Shown here in pieces: positions 1 to 7,761 of a DNA stretch of 57,966 nucleotides; the first letter of the stretch is position 1; the number at the start of each line of letters is the position of its first letter. The position numbers and the translations under genes were made by a program. Source of the stretch: Oscillospiraceae bacterium (GTDB lineage: Bacteria; Bacillota; Clostridia; Oscillospirales; Acutalibacteraceae); NCBI GenBank assembly GCA_009779495.1, contig WRED01000006.1, forward strand, positions 1 through 57,966, written 5' to 3'. The notes under the pieces were generated by a model, which was given only the letters and a program-made list of their open reading frames with translations, searched no databases and was not told the DNA's origin.

Positions 1-102
1 CAGTGGCGCGGCGTTGCTACTCGATATGCAAAGACAACATCTGCCTTCCTTGGCGCGGTTACTGTACGTTGTCTTTTCTTATGGTTAAAGGTTATTGCAT
101 AA
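1..102 (+). CDS. IS5-family transposase, C-terminal fragment
   Basis: Reading frame 1 gives 33 residues ending in TAA at 100-102. The peptide begins QWRGVATRYAKTTSAF and ends LWLKVIA. The R-G-(I/V)-A-T-R-Y-x-K-T pattern followed by a hydrophobic tail is the usual C-terminus of IS5-family (IS427-like) DDE transposases, just after the catalytic Glu region. The rest lies outside the window. The matching N-terminus appears on the same strand at 57929, from another copy. Known of the family: a cut-and-paste DDE enzyme acting at the terminal inverted repeats. Confidence 0.8.
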   Translation, partial: QWRGVATRYAKTTSAFLGAVTVRCLFLWLKVIA

Positions 103-122
103 TCTCATGTCGACACTATCTA
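1..122 (+). mobile_element. Right end of an IS5-family insertion sequence
   Basis: The window opens inside an insertion sequence. It contains the last 33 codons of a transposase and, overlapping its stop codon, a right inverted repeat at 101-122. The reverse complement of that repeat, 22 bases, occurs exactly at 57846-57867 as the left end of a second copy. The core of the repeat is GATAGTGTCGACATGAGATT, with TA just outside it, which may be the duplicated target. The element ends only 15 bases before the next gene's start codon, so it has replaced that gene's native promoter region. Confidence 0.85.
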
Positions 123-137
123 GAGGAGGTTATTCAT

Positions 138-872
138 ATGCCAAGAAATCTTGAACGCGAAATCGACGAGATCAGGGAGCAAATCGGCGAGATCAAAAAT
201 CTGCTCACAAAAGAACCGCCGCCGCCGAATGAGGAATTGTTTCGGCTGACCGAAAACAGTGCGGCCGAAAAGGTCCTGGGCTGTATCGGCAGCGGAGACA
301 GGCTCGCGCTTTTGCTGGCGCTTGTCAGGGAGCCTATGACCGTCGCGGCGCTTGTGGAAAAACGCGGCTACAACTCGACCGGGCAGGTGTACCACCATCT
401 GAAACCGCTGATAGCGGCCGACCTGGTCGCGGAGGACAAAAAAGCCGCGAAGGGCACGTATTTCGTCAGGCCTCAAAGGGTCAAAGGCGTCATGACGCTC
501 CTGGCCGGGATCCATGAACTGGTAAGCGCCGACCCAAAGGGAAGCTGGGAAGCGTTTGAAATCCATAGCGGCGCAACCATGGTTGACGAGCGTTACATGG
601 CGACCGCTGAGGAAACGGAGAAAATCATCGGCACGTTTTTCTCGTCCACAGAACCCCTTGTCCTGAAATCGCTTTCGCCAAAGGAAAAGAAGAAGCTCGT
701 TATCCTGCGCGTGATCTCCGGGCAATTCGAGAAAGGAAAGCGGTACGGCGAAAAGGAGGTCAACGGCATACTGGAAGCGATCTATGAGGATTACGCGACA
801 GTGCGGCGGTATTTGATCGAATACGGTTTTATGGAGCGGACGAAAGATTGCGCGGAGTACTGGCGGACGTAA
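138..872 (+). CDS. ArsR-like HTH regulator with C-terminal DUF2087 domain
   Basis: The protein has 244 residues. The ATG at 138 follows AGGAGG at 124-129, so this start is preferred over longer in-frame extensions that would run back into the IS. Residues 1-30 look like a charged coiled coil. Residues about 45-115 form a winged-helix domain of ArsR type (ALVEKRGYNSTGQVYHHLKP). Residues about 170-244 match DUF2087, with the pattern KEKKKLVILRVI, then EKEVNGIL, then YATVRRYLIEYGFMER ending in YWR. Such proteins are putative transcription regulators; the ligand is unknown and I infer DNA binding only from the fold. The IS end lies directly upstream, so expression may now depend on a promoter in or near the IS. 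Confidence 0.8.
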   Translation: MPRNLEREIDEIREQIGEIKNLLTKEPPPPNEELFRLTENSAAEKVLGCIGSGDRLALLLALVREPMTVAALVEKRGYNSTGQVYHHLKPLIAADLVAEDKKAAKGTYFVRPQRVKGVMTLLAGIHELVSADPKGSWEAFEIHSGATMVDERYMATAEETEKIIGTFFSSTEPLVLKSLSPKEKKKLVILRVISGQFEKGKRYGEKEVNGILEAIYEDYATVRRYLIEYGFMERTKDCAEYWRT

Positions 873-980
873 CACCGATGACGCCGAGAGCAACGTAAGT
901 TTTTTGAAGCGCCTACTATAGATTCTACCTGATTTTTCACATACGGTCAACTTGATTTCAAAATATTTTTCAAAATCATA

Positions 981-1009
981 TTCAATATACTATGATAGTA
1001 TGGTATAAT
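981..1009 (+). promoter_or_regulatory. Sigma-70-type promoter for the hydroxyacid dehydrogenase
   Basis: TTCAAT at 981-986 and TATAAT at 1004-1009 are separated by 17 bases, 37 bases before the ATG at 1046. The -10 box is perfect and the -35 box is weak. Confidence 0.55.
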
Positions 1010-1045
1010 CACGGTGTAATATCACTTTCAAAGGAGTTTTTTACA

Positions 1046-2002
1046 ATGAAAGCTGTGATTCTTGACGGTTACACCACAAACCCCGGCGACCTTTCCTGGG
1101 ACTGGCTCACGAAATACGTTGACGAATACGAGGTCTGCGATTTCACCCGCCCCGAGGAAGTTTTTGAGCGCACGGCCGGCTGCGGCGTCGTGCTCACGAA
1201 CAAAACGAAGCTCATGAGACCGGACATTGACCGCTTCACAAACACCGGGTACATCGGCCTTTTGAGCACGGGCTTCGACGCGGTGGACGCCGCGTATGCC
1301 CGGACAAAGAACATTCCCGTGACGAACATCCCCGCCTACTCGACCTACGGCGTCGCGCAGATGACGTTCTCGCTGCTGCTTGAGCACACGAACCGCGCCG
1401 CCCTCCACAACAAGGCGGTGAAAGCCGGAGAGTGGCAAAAAAACGGCAACTTCTGCTTTTGGGTCGCTCCGCTGAAAGAGCTGTACGGCAAGAGCTTCGG
1501 CATCATCGGCTTCGGGAAGATCGGCCGGACCGTCGCGGACATCGCGCGGGCGTTCGGCATGAATGTGCTCGCGTGCACGGCTCACCCGGAGAAGTACGCC
1601 GGTGAGCCTGTCGAGTTCCTGTCCCTTGACGAGCTGCTCGCGAAAAGCGACGTCGTCAGCCTGCACTGCCCGTACAGCAAAGAAACCGACAGGCTCGTAA
1701 ACGACGCGTTCCTGCGCCGTATGAAGCCGTCGGCGTTTTTGATCAATACCTCGCGCGGCGCGGTGGTGGACGAGGCGGCGCTGAGGTCCGCGCTGGACAA
1801 CGGCGTCATCGCGGGCGCGGGCGTGGACGTGCTTTCCACGGAGCCGCCGAAAGACGACAATCCCCTGCTGACGTGCGAAAAGTGCGTTATCACCCCGCAC
1901 ATCGCATGGGCGGCGTATGAGACGCGCGCGCGGCTCATGGGGATCTGCGAGAATAACCTTAAAGCGTTTTTGGCGGGCAAGCCTATCAATGTTGTGAATT
2001 GA
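1046..2002 (+). CDS. D-2-hydroxyacid dehydrogenase (hydroxypyruvate reductase-like)
   Basis: The protein has 318 residues. The ATG at 1046 follows AAGGAG at 1031-1036. It belongs to the NAD(P)-dependent D-isomer-specific 2-hydroxyacid dehydrogenases, which reduce 2-oxo acids such as hydroxypyruvate. The nucleotide-binding signature GFGKIGRTVADIA lies near residue 155. The substrate-binding segment INTSRGAVVDE (catalytic Arg), a Glu in VDVLSTEPP and the catalytic His in ITPHIAW follow in the usual order. The length is normal for the family. Substrate preference cannot be read from the sequence. The gene stands alone; a hairpin just after the stop can end its transcript. Confidence 0.88.
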   Translation: MKAVILDGYTTNPGDLSWDWLTKYVDEYEVCDFTRPEEVFERTAGCGVVLTNKTKLMRPDIDRFTNTGYIGLLSTGFDAVDAAYARTKNIPVTNIPAYSTYGVAQMTFSLLLEHTNRAALHNKAVKAGEWQKNGNFCFWVAPLKELYGKSFGIIGFGKIGRTVADIARAFGMNVLACTAHPEKYAGEPVEFLSLDELLAKSDVVSLHCPYSKETDRLVNDAFLRRMKPSAFLINTSRGAVVDEAALRSALDNGVIAGAGVDVLSTEPPKDDNPLLTCEKCVITPHIAWAAYETRARLMGICENNLKAFLAGKPINVVN

Positions 2003-2069
2003 GAAAATAACCAAGAGAAATAGCCGCCCCTGCCTACCAAACAGAGCGGCTATTCTTTTGAAACCGTAA
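2001..2069 (+). pseudogene. Possible remnant of a small type I (Hol-Tox-like) toxin C-terminus
   Basis: Overlapping the dehydrogenase stop codon in another frame, codons 2013-2066 read KRNSRPCLPNRAAILLKP, followed by TAA at 2067-2069. As I recall the family, small hydrophobic holin-like toxins of Firmicutes end in such a tail because the DNA also encodes the terminator of an antisense antitoxin RNA. No hydrophobic N-terminal segment or start codon is present upstream, since that space is occupied by the dehydrogenase gene. I infer a toxin gene lost except for its tail. The assignment is tentative. Confidence 0.35.
2019..2059. terminator. Hairpin terminator shared by the dehydrogenase gene and the antisense RNA
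   Basis: AATAGCCGC at 2019-2027 pairs with GCGGCTATT at 2046-2054, a perfect 9-bp stem, followed on the plus strand by CTTTT. It can terminate the plus-strand dehydrogenase transcript and would form the 3' hairpin of the minus-strand RNA. Confidence 0.65.
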
Positions 2070-2108
2070 TTTGGGGAGGCATGACCGTCTGTCGGCAACG
2101 CCATCTCT
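2019..2108 (-). ncRNA. Candidate orphan type I antitoxin (antisense) RNA
   Basis: A near-perfect promoter at 2143-2115 (minus) would start an RNA near 2108. About 90 bases later that RNA runs into the 9-bp hairpin at 2054-2019. No open reading frame with a ribosome binding site fits this unit. The layout (strong promoter, about 100-nt transcript ending in a hairpin, antisense to a toxin-like C-terminal tail) matches ratA-like antitoxin RNAs paired with small membrane toxins. The toxin body is missing, so the RNA would be solitary. It could instead be an unrelated small RNA. Confidence 0.45.
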
Positions 2109-2114
2109 ATTTGT

Positions 2115-2143
2115 ATTATAACCGCAATAAGCTGATTTGTCAA
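2115..2143 (-). promoter_or_regulatory. Consensus promoter for the minus-strand small RNA
   Basis: Read on the minus strand: TTGACA (2143-2138), a 17-base spacer, then TATAAT (2120-2115). Both boxes are perfect matches to the sigma-70/sigma-A consensus, unusual in this window. No minus-strand protein gene with a ribosome binding site lies below it. Confidence 0.7.
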
Positions 2144-2193
2144 TATTCTTTATATATTTTTTGAGTTTCAGCTATAATTCGCGTAAAATTATC

Positions 2194-2222
2194 TTGTGTT
2201 TCCCGTATATTGTTGGTATACT
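2194..2222 (+). promoter_or_regulatory. Promoter of metG
   Basis: TTGTGT at 2194-2199 and TATACT at 2217-2222 are separated by 17 bases, 56 bases before the metG start. I saw no T-box or complete S-box leader between this promoter and the gene. Confidence 0.5.
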
Positions 2223-2278
2223 ATGTTTTATAGTCTGCTGACTATAAATTTTAACTACTAAAAAAGGAGGAACCATCC

Positions 2279-4213
2279 ATGTCCAAAAAGCCGTATTACC
2301 TCACCACCGCAATCGCCTACACGTCCGGCAAGCCGCACATAGGCAATTCCTACGAGATCGTTTTGACCGATGCCATCGCGAGGTTCAGGCGAATGCAGGG
2401 CTATGATGTATTCTTCCTGACGGGCACCGACGAACACGGGCAGAAGGTCGAAATAAACGCGCAAAAGGCGGGCGTGTCCCCCAAGGAGTTCGTTGACCGT
2501 ATCGCCGGCGAGATCAAAGGTCTTTACGCAACGCTGAACATCTCCTATGACAAGTTTATCCGCACCACTGACGATTATCACAAAACCGCCGTGCAGAAAA
2601 TCTTCAAAAAGCTGTACGAGCAGGGCGACATCTATAAAAGCGAGTACGAGGGCTGGTACTGCACGCCCTGCGAAAGCTTCTTCACGGAGTCGCAGCTCAA
2701 GGACGGCAATTGCCCCGACTGCGGGCGCGAGGTCGTAAAAACCAAGGAGGAAGCCTACTTTCTGCGGCTGTCCAAGTATCAAAAGCGGCTGGAAGAACAC
2801 ATCGCGCAAAATCCCGATTTCATCTGCCCCGAAAGCCGCAAAAAAGAGATGATCAACAACTTTTTGAATCCGGGACTTCAGGATCTGTGCGTGTCGCGCT
2901 CGTCGTTCAAATGGGGGATTCCCGTGCCGTTTGACGACGGCCACGTGATCTACGTCTGGATCGACGCGCTGTCAAACTACATCACCGCGCTGGACTACGA
3001 CGTCGACGGAAGCGGCGAGCTTTACAAAAAATACTGGCCCGCCGACGTGCAGCTCATCGGCAAGGATATCGTCCGTTTCCACTCGATTTACTGGACGATC
3101 GTGCTCATGGCTTTGGGCGAGCCGCTGCCGAAGCGGATCTACGGTCATCCGTGGCTTTTAGTCGGCGCGGATAAGATGTCCAAGTCCCGCGGCAACACCA
3201 TTTACGCCGACGGGCTGACAGAGCTTTTCGGCGTGGACGCGGTAAGGTACTATTTGCTGTCCGAGATGCCCTATGCGGTTGACGGCTCCATCACGTATGA
3301 GACGGTCATCGAGCGGTATAATTCAGATTTGGCGAACACGGTCGGCAACCTGGTCAACCGCACTGTCGCCATGGTCAATAAATATTTCGGCGGCGAGCTG
3401 ATTTGCCGTGACGCAGGCGGCGATTTTGACGATGAACTCAAGTCAGCCGCCTTGAACGCCGTCGATACGCTGACAAAGGCGTTCGACGATTTCCATGTTG
3501 CCGACGCGGCTGAAGCCGTGATGTCGCTGGCCCGCAGGAGCAATAAATACATCGACGAGACGATGCCCTGGGCTTTGGCGAAAGACGAAAGTCAGCGCGG
3601 CAGGCTCGCGACGGTATTGTACAACCTCGTGGAGTCGATCCGCTATATCGCGGTCTTTCTGCGGCCGTTCATGCCTGAAACGGCGGAGAAAATTTTCACA
3701 CAGATCAACTGCACGATAGATTCCCTCGACAGCCTTTCTTCGTTTGGGCAGATCCCGGCCGGCTCGAAAGTCGGCACGGCGACTCCCCTGTTCACGCGTA
3801 TTGACGCCGAAAAAATGCTGGCGGAGATTCACCAGAGATTCGGCGGACAGGAAGCGCCGCCCGAGTCCAAGGATGTTCCCGGCGTCGCCATGATCAGCAT
3901 TGACGATTTCGCGAAAGTGGAACTAAAAGCCGCGAAAATCGTTGGCTGCGAGCCGGTCAAGCGCGCTAAAAAGCTGCTCAAGCTGACGCTCGACGACGGC
4001 AGCGGCGTGCCCCGGACGGTCGCTTCCGGCATCGCGAAGTGGTACGAACCGGAGGAGCTTGTGGGGCGCACCGTGATCTGCGTTGCGAACCTCAGTCCCG
4101 CCGTGCTCTGCGGTGTTGAAAGCCAAGGCATGATTTTGGCGGCGGACTGCGGCGAGGACGACGTGAGAGTGATTTTTGCTGACGGGATACCGGCCGGGGC
4201 CAAGGTACGATAA
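2279..4213 (+). CDS. metG: Methionyl-tRNA synthetase
   Basis: The protein has 644 residues and starts at ATG 2279 behind AAAAAAGGAGG. It charges tRNA-Met with methionine using ATP in the cytoplasm. The class I signatures are present: KPHIGN near residues 18-23 (HIGH variant) and KMSKSRGN near residue 300. A zinc-binding knuckle with CTPC and CPDC cysteines lies at about residues 127-147. The C-terminal 100 residues form the EMAP-II-like tRNA-binding domain (DFAKVELKAAKIVGCE), common in Gram-positive MetRS. Length is normal. It is followed immediately by tatD, and the metG-tatD order is common in Firmicutes. Confidence 0.97.
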   Translation: MSKKPYYLTTAIAYTSGKPHIGNSYEIVLTDAIARFRRMQGYDVFFLTGTDEHGQKVEINAQKAGVSPKEFVDRIAGEIKGLYATLNISYDKFIRTTDDYHKTAVQKIFKKLYEQGDIYKSEYEGWYCTPCESFFTESQLKDGNCPDCGREVVKTKEEAYFLRLSKYQKRLEEHIAQNPDFICPESRKKEMINNFLNPGLQDLCVSRSSFKWGIPVPFDDGHVIYVWIDALSNYITALDYDVDGSGELYKKYWPADVQLIGKDIVRFHSIYWTIVLMALGEPLPKRIYGHPWLLVGADKMSKSRGNTIYADGLTELFGVDAVRYYLLSEMPYAVDGSITYETVIERYNSDLANTVGNLVNRTVAMVNKYFGGELICRDAGGDFDDELKSAALNAVDTLTKAFDDFHVADAAEAVMSLARRSNKYIDETMPWALAKDESQRGRLATVLYNLVESIRYIAVFLRPFMPETAEKIFTQINCTIDSLDSLSSFGQIPAGSKVGTATPLFTRIDAEKMLAEIHQRFGGQEAPPESKDVPGVAMISIDDFAKVELKAAKIVGCEPVKRAKKLLKLTLDDGSGVPRTVASGIAKWYEPEELVGRTVICVANLSPAVLCGVESQGMILAADCGEDDVRVIFADGIPAGAKVR

Positions 4214-4990
4214 ATGATGTACAACATCTTCGATTCACACGCGCATTACGACGATAAGGCGTTCGGACAGGACCGTTCGGACGTCCTTTTGTCTTTGCCC
4301 AAAAACGGCGTTGCGGGCGTGATAAACTGCGGGTGCGATCTCAAGTCGAGTCAGGCGTCCCTGCGGCTCGCGGAAAAGTTTAAGCACGTGTACGCGGCTT
4401 GCGGCGTACATCCCCATGACTGCGCGAGGTACGGCGGCATCAGCGCCCTGTGCGAAGAATTCACGCCGCTGTGGGCGCATGAAAAATGCGTGTCCGTCGG
4501 CGAAATCGGGCTTGATTACCACTACGACTTTTCCCCGCGCGAGCTGCAGCGTAGCTTTTTTGAAGAGCAAGTCAGTCTCGCTCTGGAGCTGGATTTGCCC
4601 GTCATCGTCCATGACCGCGAAGCGCACGAGGACACGATGGCCGTGCTGCGCAAGTACCGGCCAAAGGGCGTGATGCACTGCTTTTCCGGCGGCGTTGAGC
4701 TTGCGCGGGAGGTCGCGGCGCTCGGCATGTATATTGGCTTAGGCGGCGCGGTAACGTTTTCGGGCGCAAGAAAGCCGCTGGCTGTAGCGGCTTTTGTCCC
4801 GGACGACCGACTGCTTGTCGAGACCGACTGCCCGTATATGTCGCCTGTCCCATTCCGGGGCAAGCGCAACGATTCGACGCTTATCACCTACACGGCGGAA
4901 AAAATCGCGGAGGTACGCGGCGTAACGGCGCAGGAGGTTCTTGACATGACGGCGGGAAATGCGAAAGAGTTGTTTGGGATCATAGATTAA
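4214..4990 (+). CDS. TatD-family metal-dependent deoxyribonuclease
   Basis: The protein has 258 residues. Its ATG directly abuts the metG TAA, so the two are translated from one message. It has the metallo-hydrolase TIM-barrel motifs of TatD: DSHAHYDD at the N-terminus, GEIGLDYHYD near residue 95, VHDREAHEDT near 133, MHCFSG near 155 and ETDCPYMSP near 203. The family cleaves DNA 3'-ends and is linked to DNA repair or turnover. All metal ligands expected from the family appear to be present. It is likely the second gene of the metG operon. Confidence 0.92.
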   Translation: MMYNIFDSHAHYDDKAFGQDRSDVLLSLPKNGVAGVINCGCDLKSSQASLRLAEKFKHVYAACGVHPHDCARYGGISALCEEFTPLWAHEKCVSVGEIGLDYHYDFSPRELQRSFFEEQVSLALELDLPVIVHDREAHEDTMAVLRKYRPKGVMHCFSGGVELAREVAALGMYIGLGGAVTFSGARKPLAVAAFVPDDRLLVETDCPYMSPVPFRGKRNDSTLITYTAEKIAEVRGVTAQEVLDMTAGNAKELFGIID

Positions 4991-5000
4991 GGAATGTTTT

Positions 5001-5288
5001 ATGGAGAATATTGATTTTTCAAAAATAACAGCATGCGGTGAGTGTTGCATCGGCTGCAAGAAAAAAGAAAAAGGACTATGTGAAGGGTGTATTGAATCCA
5101 ACGGATATTGCAAAGAATGGGCGCAATCCGGGCAATGTCCGATACATAAATGCGCAAGGAAGCACTCTGTTCAATTCTGTGGATTATGTGCAGAATTTCC
5201 GTGCGGCGAGCTTACAAAAAAGATACACTGGAATCCAAATGTTGTTGAGGATTTAACGGAACTTGCCAACGCTTATCGAAGCATTTAG
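5001..5288 (+). CDS. DUF3795 cysteine-rich small protein
   Basis: The protein has 95 residues. Its ATG at 5001 lies 10 bases after tatD behind AAGGAATG. It carries nine cysteines in the DUF3795 arrangement (CGECCIGCKK, then GLCEGC, CPIHKCA, CGLCAEFPC), suggesting a zinc or iron-sulfur site; this is inferred from spacing only. The function of the family is unknown. The base composition is more AT-rich than metG and tatD, so it may be a later arrival at the end of the operon. Confidence 0.75.
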   Translation: MENIDFSKITACGECCIGCKKKEKGLCEGCIESNGYCKEWAQSGQCPIHKCARKHSVQFCGLCAEFPCGELTKKIHWNPNVVEDLTELANAYRSI

Positions 5289-5340
5289 CAGGCTGATCGA
5301 AGAACGAATGAAACTCAGCTGATCACTGCCCATTGATCAC

Positions 5341-6126
5341 TCAAATTTTCTCTATAGCCGTGATATTTCCCTTAAATCCCTCTATATATGACACGTCGCC
5401 CATCCTTTTCGCGGCGCTGTCAAGGTTTTTGTCCACGTAAAACTCGACCACGTTTTTCATCTGCGCGTTCACGGGCGAATACTGATTGGCGGAGTCGGTG
5501 TGGCGGTCGCTTTTGAAGTCGCACACGACCACAGTAAAGGTTTCGCCGCCGTCAAGCGTGACTAAAAAACGTTCGCCCAGAGTGCCGCTGTAGTAGCTGC
5601 CCAGCGCGACCATGTAGTCGCCGCCCATTTTCCGGAGGCCATTTTCGTCGGTGTAGGCCTCCTGCTGGAGCTTCCACTGCGCCGAATTCCTATTCAGGCT
5701 CGTGTAATAGGTGTACGTTTTGAACGACGTGTCTCCCTGTGGGATTTCATAATCCGTGCTCTTAACAAGCGGCTTGACATCGGCGGGTTGAGCTTTTTTT
5801 ACCTGATCTGTCGCGGCTTTTTCCGCTGCGGGTTTATCCGCTGTGGCCGGAGCCGTTTTTTTCACGGGTGCCGCGTTCACGGGGGTCTTGCTTGTTTGCG
5901 CGGCCGATTGAGCGGTCGGTTGAGCGGTCGCTTTCGCCGTATCAGCCGCCTGTCCGCCGCTTTTGCAACCGCTCACGGCAGTTGATTTCCGCGCGGACTG
6001 CACGAACGCGGCCGGTTTTTCACACAGTATCTCGCATTGGGACGCGGTGCGCTCCGCGCAGTAAAATGTGACCGTCACGACCGCCGAAGCGGCGCATGCC
6101 ATGATGCATGTTATGATGTTCTTCAA
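5341..6126 (-). CDS. Secreted or membrane-anchored protein with Ala/Pro/Lys-rich linker, unknown function
   Basis: The protein has 261 residues. I place the start at TTG 6126 because GGAGG lies 7 bases upstream (minus strand). That gives MKNIITCIMACAASAVVTVT, a good signal peptide or N-terminal membrane anchor. Residues about 45-120 are low-complexity, rich in Ala, Thr, Lys and Pro. The C-terminal 130 residues form a compact domain (GGDYMVALGSYYSGTLGERF, then VVVCDFKSDRHT) that may be a double-psi-barrel-like wall or hydrolase domain. I do not recognise the family. The gene follows the nadE terminator, so it probably has its own promoter. Confidence 0.6.
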   Translation of the reverse strand: MKNIITCIMACAASAVVTVTFYCAERTASQCEILCEKPAAFVQSARKSTAVSGCKSGGQAADTAKATAQPTAQSAAQTSKTPVNAAPVKKTAPATADKPAAEKAATDQVKKAQPADVKPLVKSTDYEIPQGDTSFKTYTYYTSLNRNSAQWKLQQEAYTDENGLRKMGGDYMVALGSYYSGTLGERFLVTLDGGETFTVVVCDFKSDRHTDSANQYSPVNAQMKNVVEFYVDKNLDSAAKRMGDVSYIEGFKGNITAIEKI

Positions 6127-6151
6127 AATAATTCCTCCGTCAATCACAAAA

Positions 6152-6184
6152 TCAAAAAACGCAGTCATAGTTTTGACTGCGTTT
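6152..6184 (-). terminator. Terminator of the mnmA-GNAT-nadE operon
   Basis: On the minus strand AAACGCAGTCA (6184-6174) pairs with TGACTGCGTTT (6167-6157), an 11-bp stem continuing into a T-rich run. It lies between the nadE stop and the next start. Confidence 0.75.
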
Positions 6185-6221
6185 CTCTATTTATGCACAC
6201 AAGAGGAAAATTTTATGAAAT

Positions 6222-6956
6222 TCAGTCTATATGCAAAAAACTTGGCATAAGCTTCAGCTTAAATTGATTGACTCTGTGCAGATGATCAATCTTTTCCCTG
6301 ATTTTCGCGTCCGGGCACAATCCGGTACGGATGTATTCGTCCAGAACCTGGTACGTGAAGCCCAGATTCTCTTCGTCGGTTTTGCCCGTCAGCCCGTCAG
6401 CGGGCGTTTTGTCCACAAGCGCGGACGGCAGTCCCAGGGCGCGGCCTATCTGCCTGACCTCAGTCACGGTCAGCATGGACAGCGGACTGAAGTCGCCAAC
6501 GCTGTCGCCGTACCTCGTGGAGTAGCCGACATAATCCTCCGACAGGTTGCAGGTGTTGGCTACCCGCCCGTTCACCGACTGCGAAACCGCGTACAGCGCC
6601 GACATGCGCAGTCTCGCGGGCAGGTTGAACCGCGTCTGATCCGTTGCGGCGATCCCAGCGCGATCCATTTCCGCCAAAATCCCGTCGTATGCCGCGCGGA
6701 TGTTGACGGTATACCGCCTGATTTGCAGGAAATCCGCAAGCGATTCCGCCGCGCCGATATCGCTTTGGACGCCGTTTGGCATCATCACGCCGACCACGCG
6801 CCCACGGCCCAGCGCCTCCGCGCACAGCGCCGCGACAACGGAGCTGTCCTTACCGCCGGATATCCCGACGACGGCGGCGCAGTTCGCGCCATTTTCCTCG
6901 AACCAACGGGCGATCCAATCAACAATGTCATTTTTTGTCTTTTCGGCATTAAACAT
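6222..6956 (-). CDS. nadE: NAD synthetase (ammonia-dependent type)
   Basis: The protein has 244 residues. I chose ATG 6956, spaced from AAAGGAAAG; the upstream TTG at 6974 would lie within that site. It makes NAD from nicotinate adenine dinucleotide, ATP and ammonia. The PP-loop SGGKDSS sits at residues 33-39. The NLPARLRM and CNLSEDYVGYSTRYGD segments contact ATP and deamido-NAD, and the P-loop-distal KTPADGL follows. There is no glutaminase domain, so ammonia or a partner must supply nitrogen. It lies one base after the GNAT gene in the mnmA operon. Confidence 0.93.
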   Translation of the reverse strand: MFNAEKTKNDIVDWIARWFEENGANCAAVVGISGGKDSSVVAALCAEALGRGRVVGVMMPNGVQSDIGAAESLADFLQIRRYTVNIRAAYDGILAEMDRAGIAATDQTRFNLPARLRMSALYAVSQSVNGRVANTCNLSEDYVGYSTRYGDSVGDFSPLSMLTVTEVRQIGRALGLPSALVDKTPADGLTGKTDEENLGFTYQVLDEYIRTGLCPDAKIREKIDHLHRVNQFKLKLMPSFLHID

Positions 6957-6957
6957 C

Positions 6958-7761
6958 TTACACTTTCCTTTCAAAAATTTTTTTAATATCTACCTCATAC
7001 GCGTCATATTCAAAATCAAAATGATACCCCAGCTTTTCCGCAAGCGCCACCGACGCTTTGTTTGCCGCGTCCCAGCTCGGGTACAGTCCGCGCTCCAGGC
7101 AGTGTAGGATCAGCTTCGCGGCACAGGCCGCCGCCAGACCCTGGCGTCTGTAACCGGATTTTGTGGCGATCTCAATTTCTATCCCCTCGTCATAAACCGT
7201 GTAGGATGACGCGCCGGATACGATTTCGCCCCGGTGGACGGCGCAGTACCCCAAGCCGCGCGACAGGTAATCCTCGGCGGAGGAGAACTGCGAACAGAAA
7301 TCCTGCGAGAAATCGTGCAGGAACGTCTGATGATAAAGCGCTTCGTCAATTTGCGTCAACTGAAATTCATCCGGCAGCTCCCCGATAAAACGCCGGAGCT
7401 TTTCTTCATCGAAGCAGTCCTTTTCTTTTTTGATGGCGTAACGGGAGATTTTTTTGACGATATCTCCGTAAACCGTTTCGATCAAACCGCCCCAGCCATC
7501 GTTTTGCGGTATCATGAGCATCCACGGTGTTTTATGTCCGGACGGTATATTCTTCACAAGATTTATCGCCTCGTCATCTCTATGGTCGCCCGCAAAAACG
7601 CAGAAATCGCCGACCAATATCTGCGCGCAGACAATGTCCCGCAAATCATTGACCCACCCGCGTCCCATATGCCCCTGCGTGAAAGAGCGTATCATTGTTT
7701 CCTCCGAATAGGCAAATAATTCCTCAAGCAATTTTGCCCGTGAACGATGCAGTTCTATCAC
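6958..7761 (-). CDS. GNAT-family acetyltransferase
   Basis: The protein has 267 residues. Its ATG (7761) overlaps the mnmA stop by four bases, so translation is likely coupled. The C-terminal half carries the acetyl-CoA-binding GNAT motif (ATKSGYRRQGLAAACAAKLI, residues about 205-225), then a terminal beta strand with EKLGYHFDFEYDAYEVD. The N-terminal half is longer than minimal GNATs, as in the PF12746-type subfamily. The substrate is unknown. The operon position between mnmA and nadE gives no clear clue. Confidence 0.8.
   Translation of the reverse strand: MIELHRSRAKLLEELFAYSEETMIRSFTQGHMGRGWVNDLRDIVCAQILVGDFCVFAGDHRDDEAINLVKNIPSGHKTPWMLMIPQNDGWGGLIETVYGDIVKKISRYAIKKEKDCFDEEKLRRFIGELPDEFQLTQIDEALYHQTFLHDFSQDFCSQFSSAEDYLSRGLGYCAVHRGEIVSGASSYTVYDEGIEIEIATKSGYRRQGLAAACAAKLILHCLERGLYPSWDAANKASVALAEKLGYHFDFEYDAYEVDIKKIFERKV

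Noticed and set aside
2075-2106. S-box-like wording (GGGGAGGCATGACCG then CGGCAACGCC) before metG
   Set aside because: Only a short piece resembles a SAM riboswitch; the closing helix and later stems are missing. The segment fits better as part of the minus-strand small RNA.
1028-2143. Long minus-strand open frame antisense to the hydroxyacid dehydrogenase
   Set aside because: It is Arg/His/Val-rich, typical of a shadow frame in GC-rich coding DNA. It has no suitable ribosome binding site, and the sense-strand enzyme is clear.
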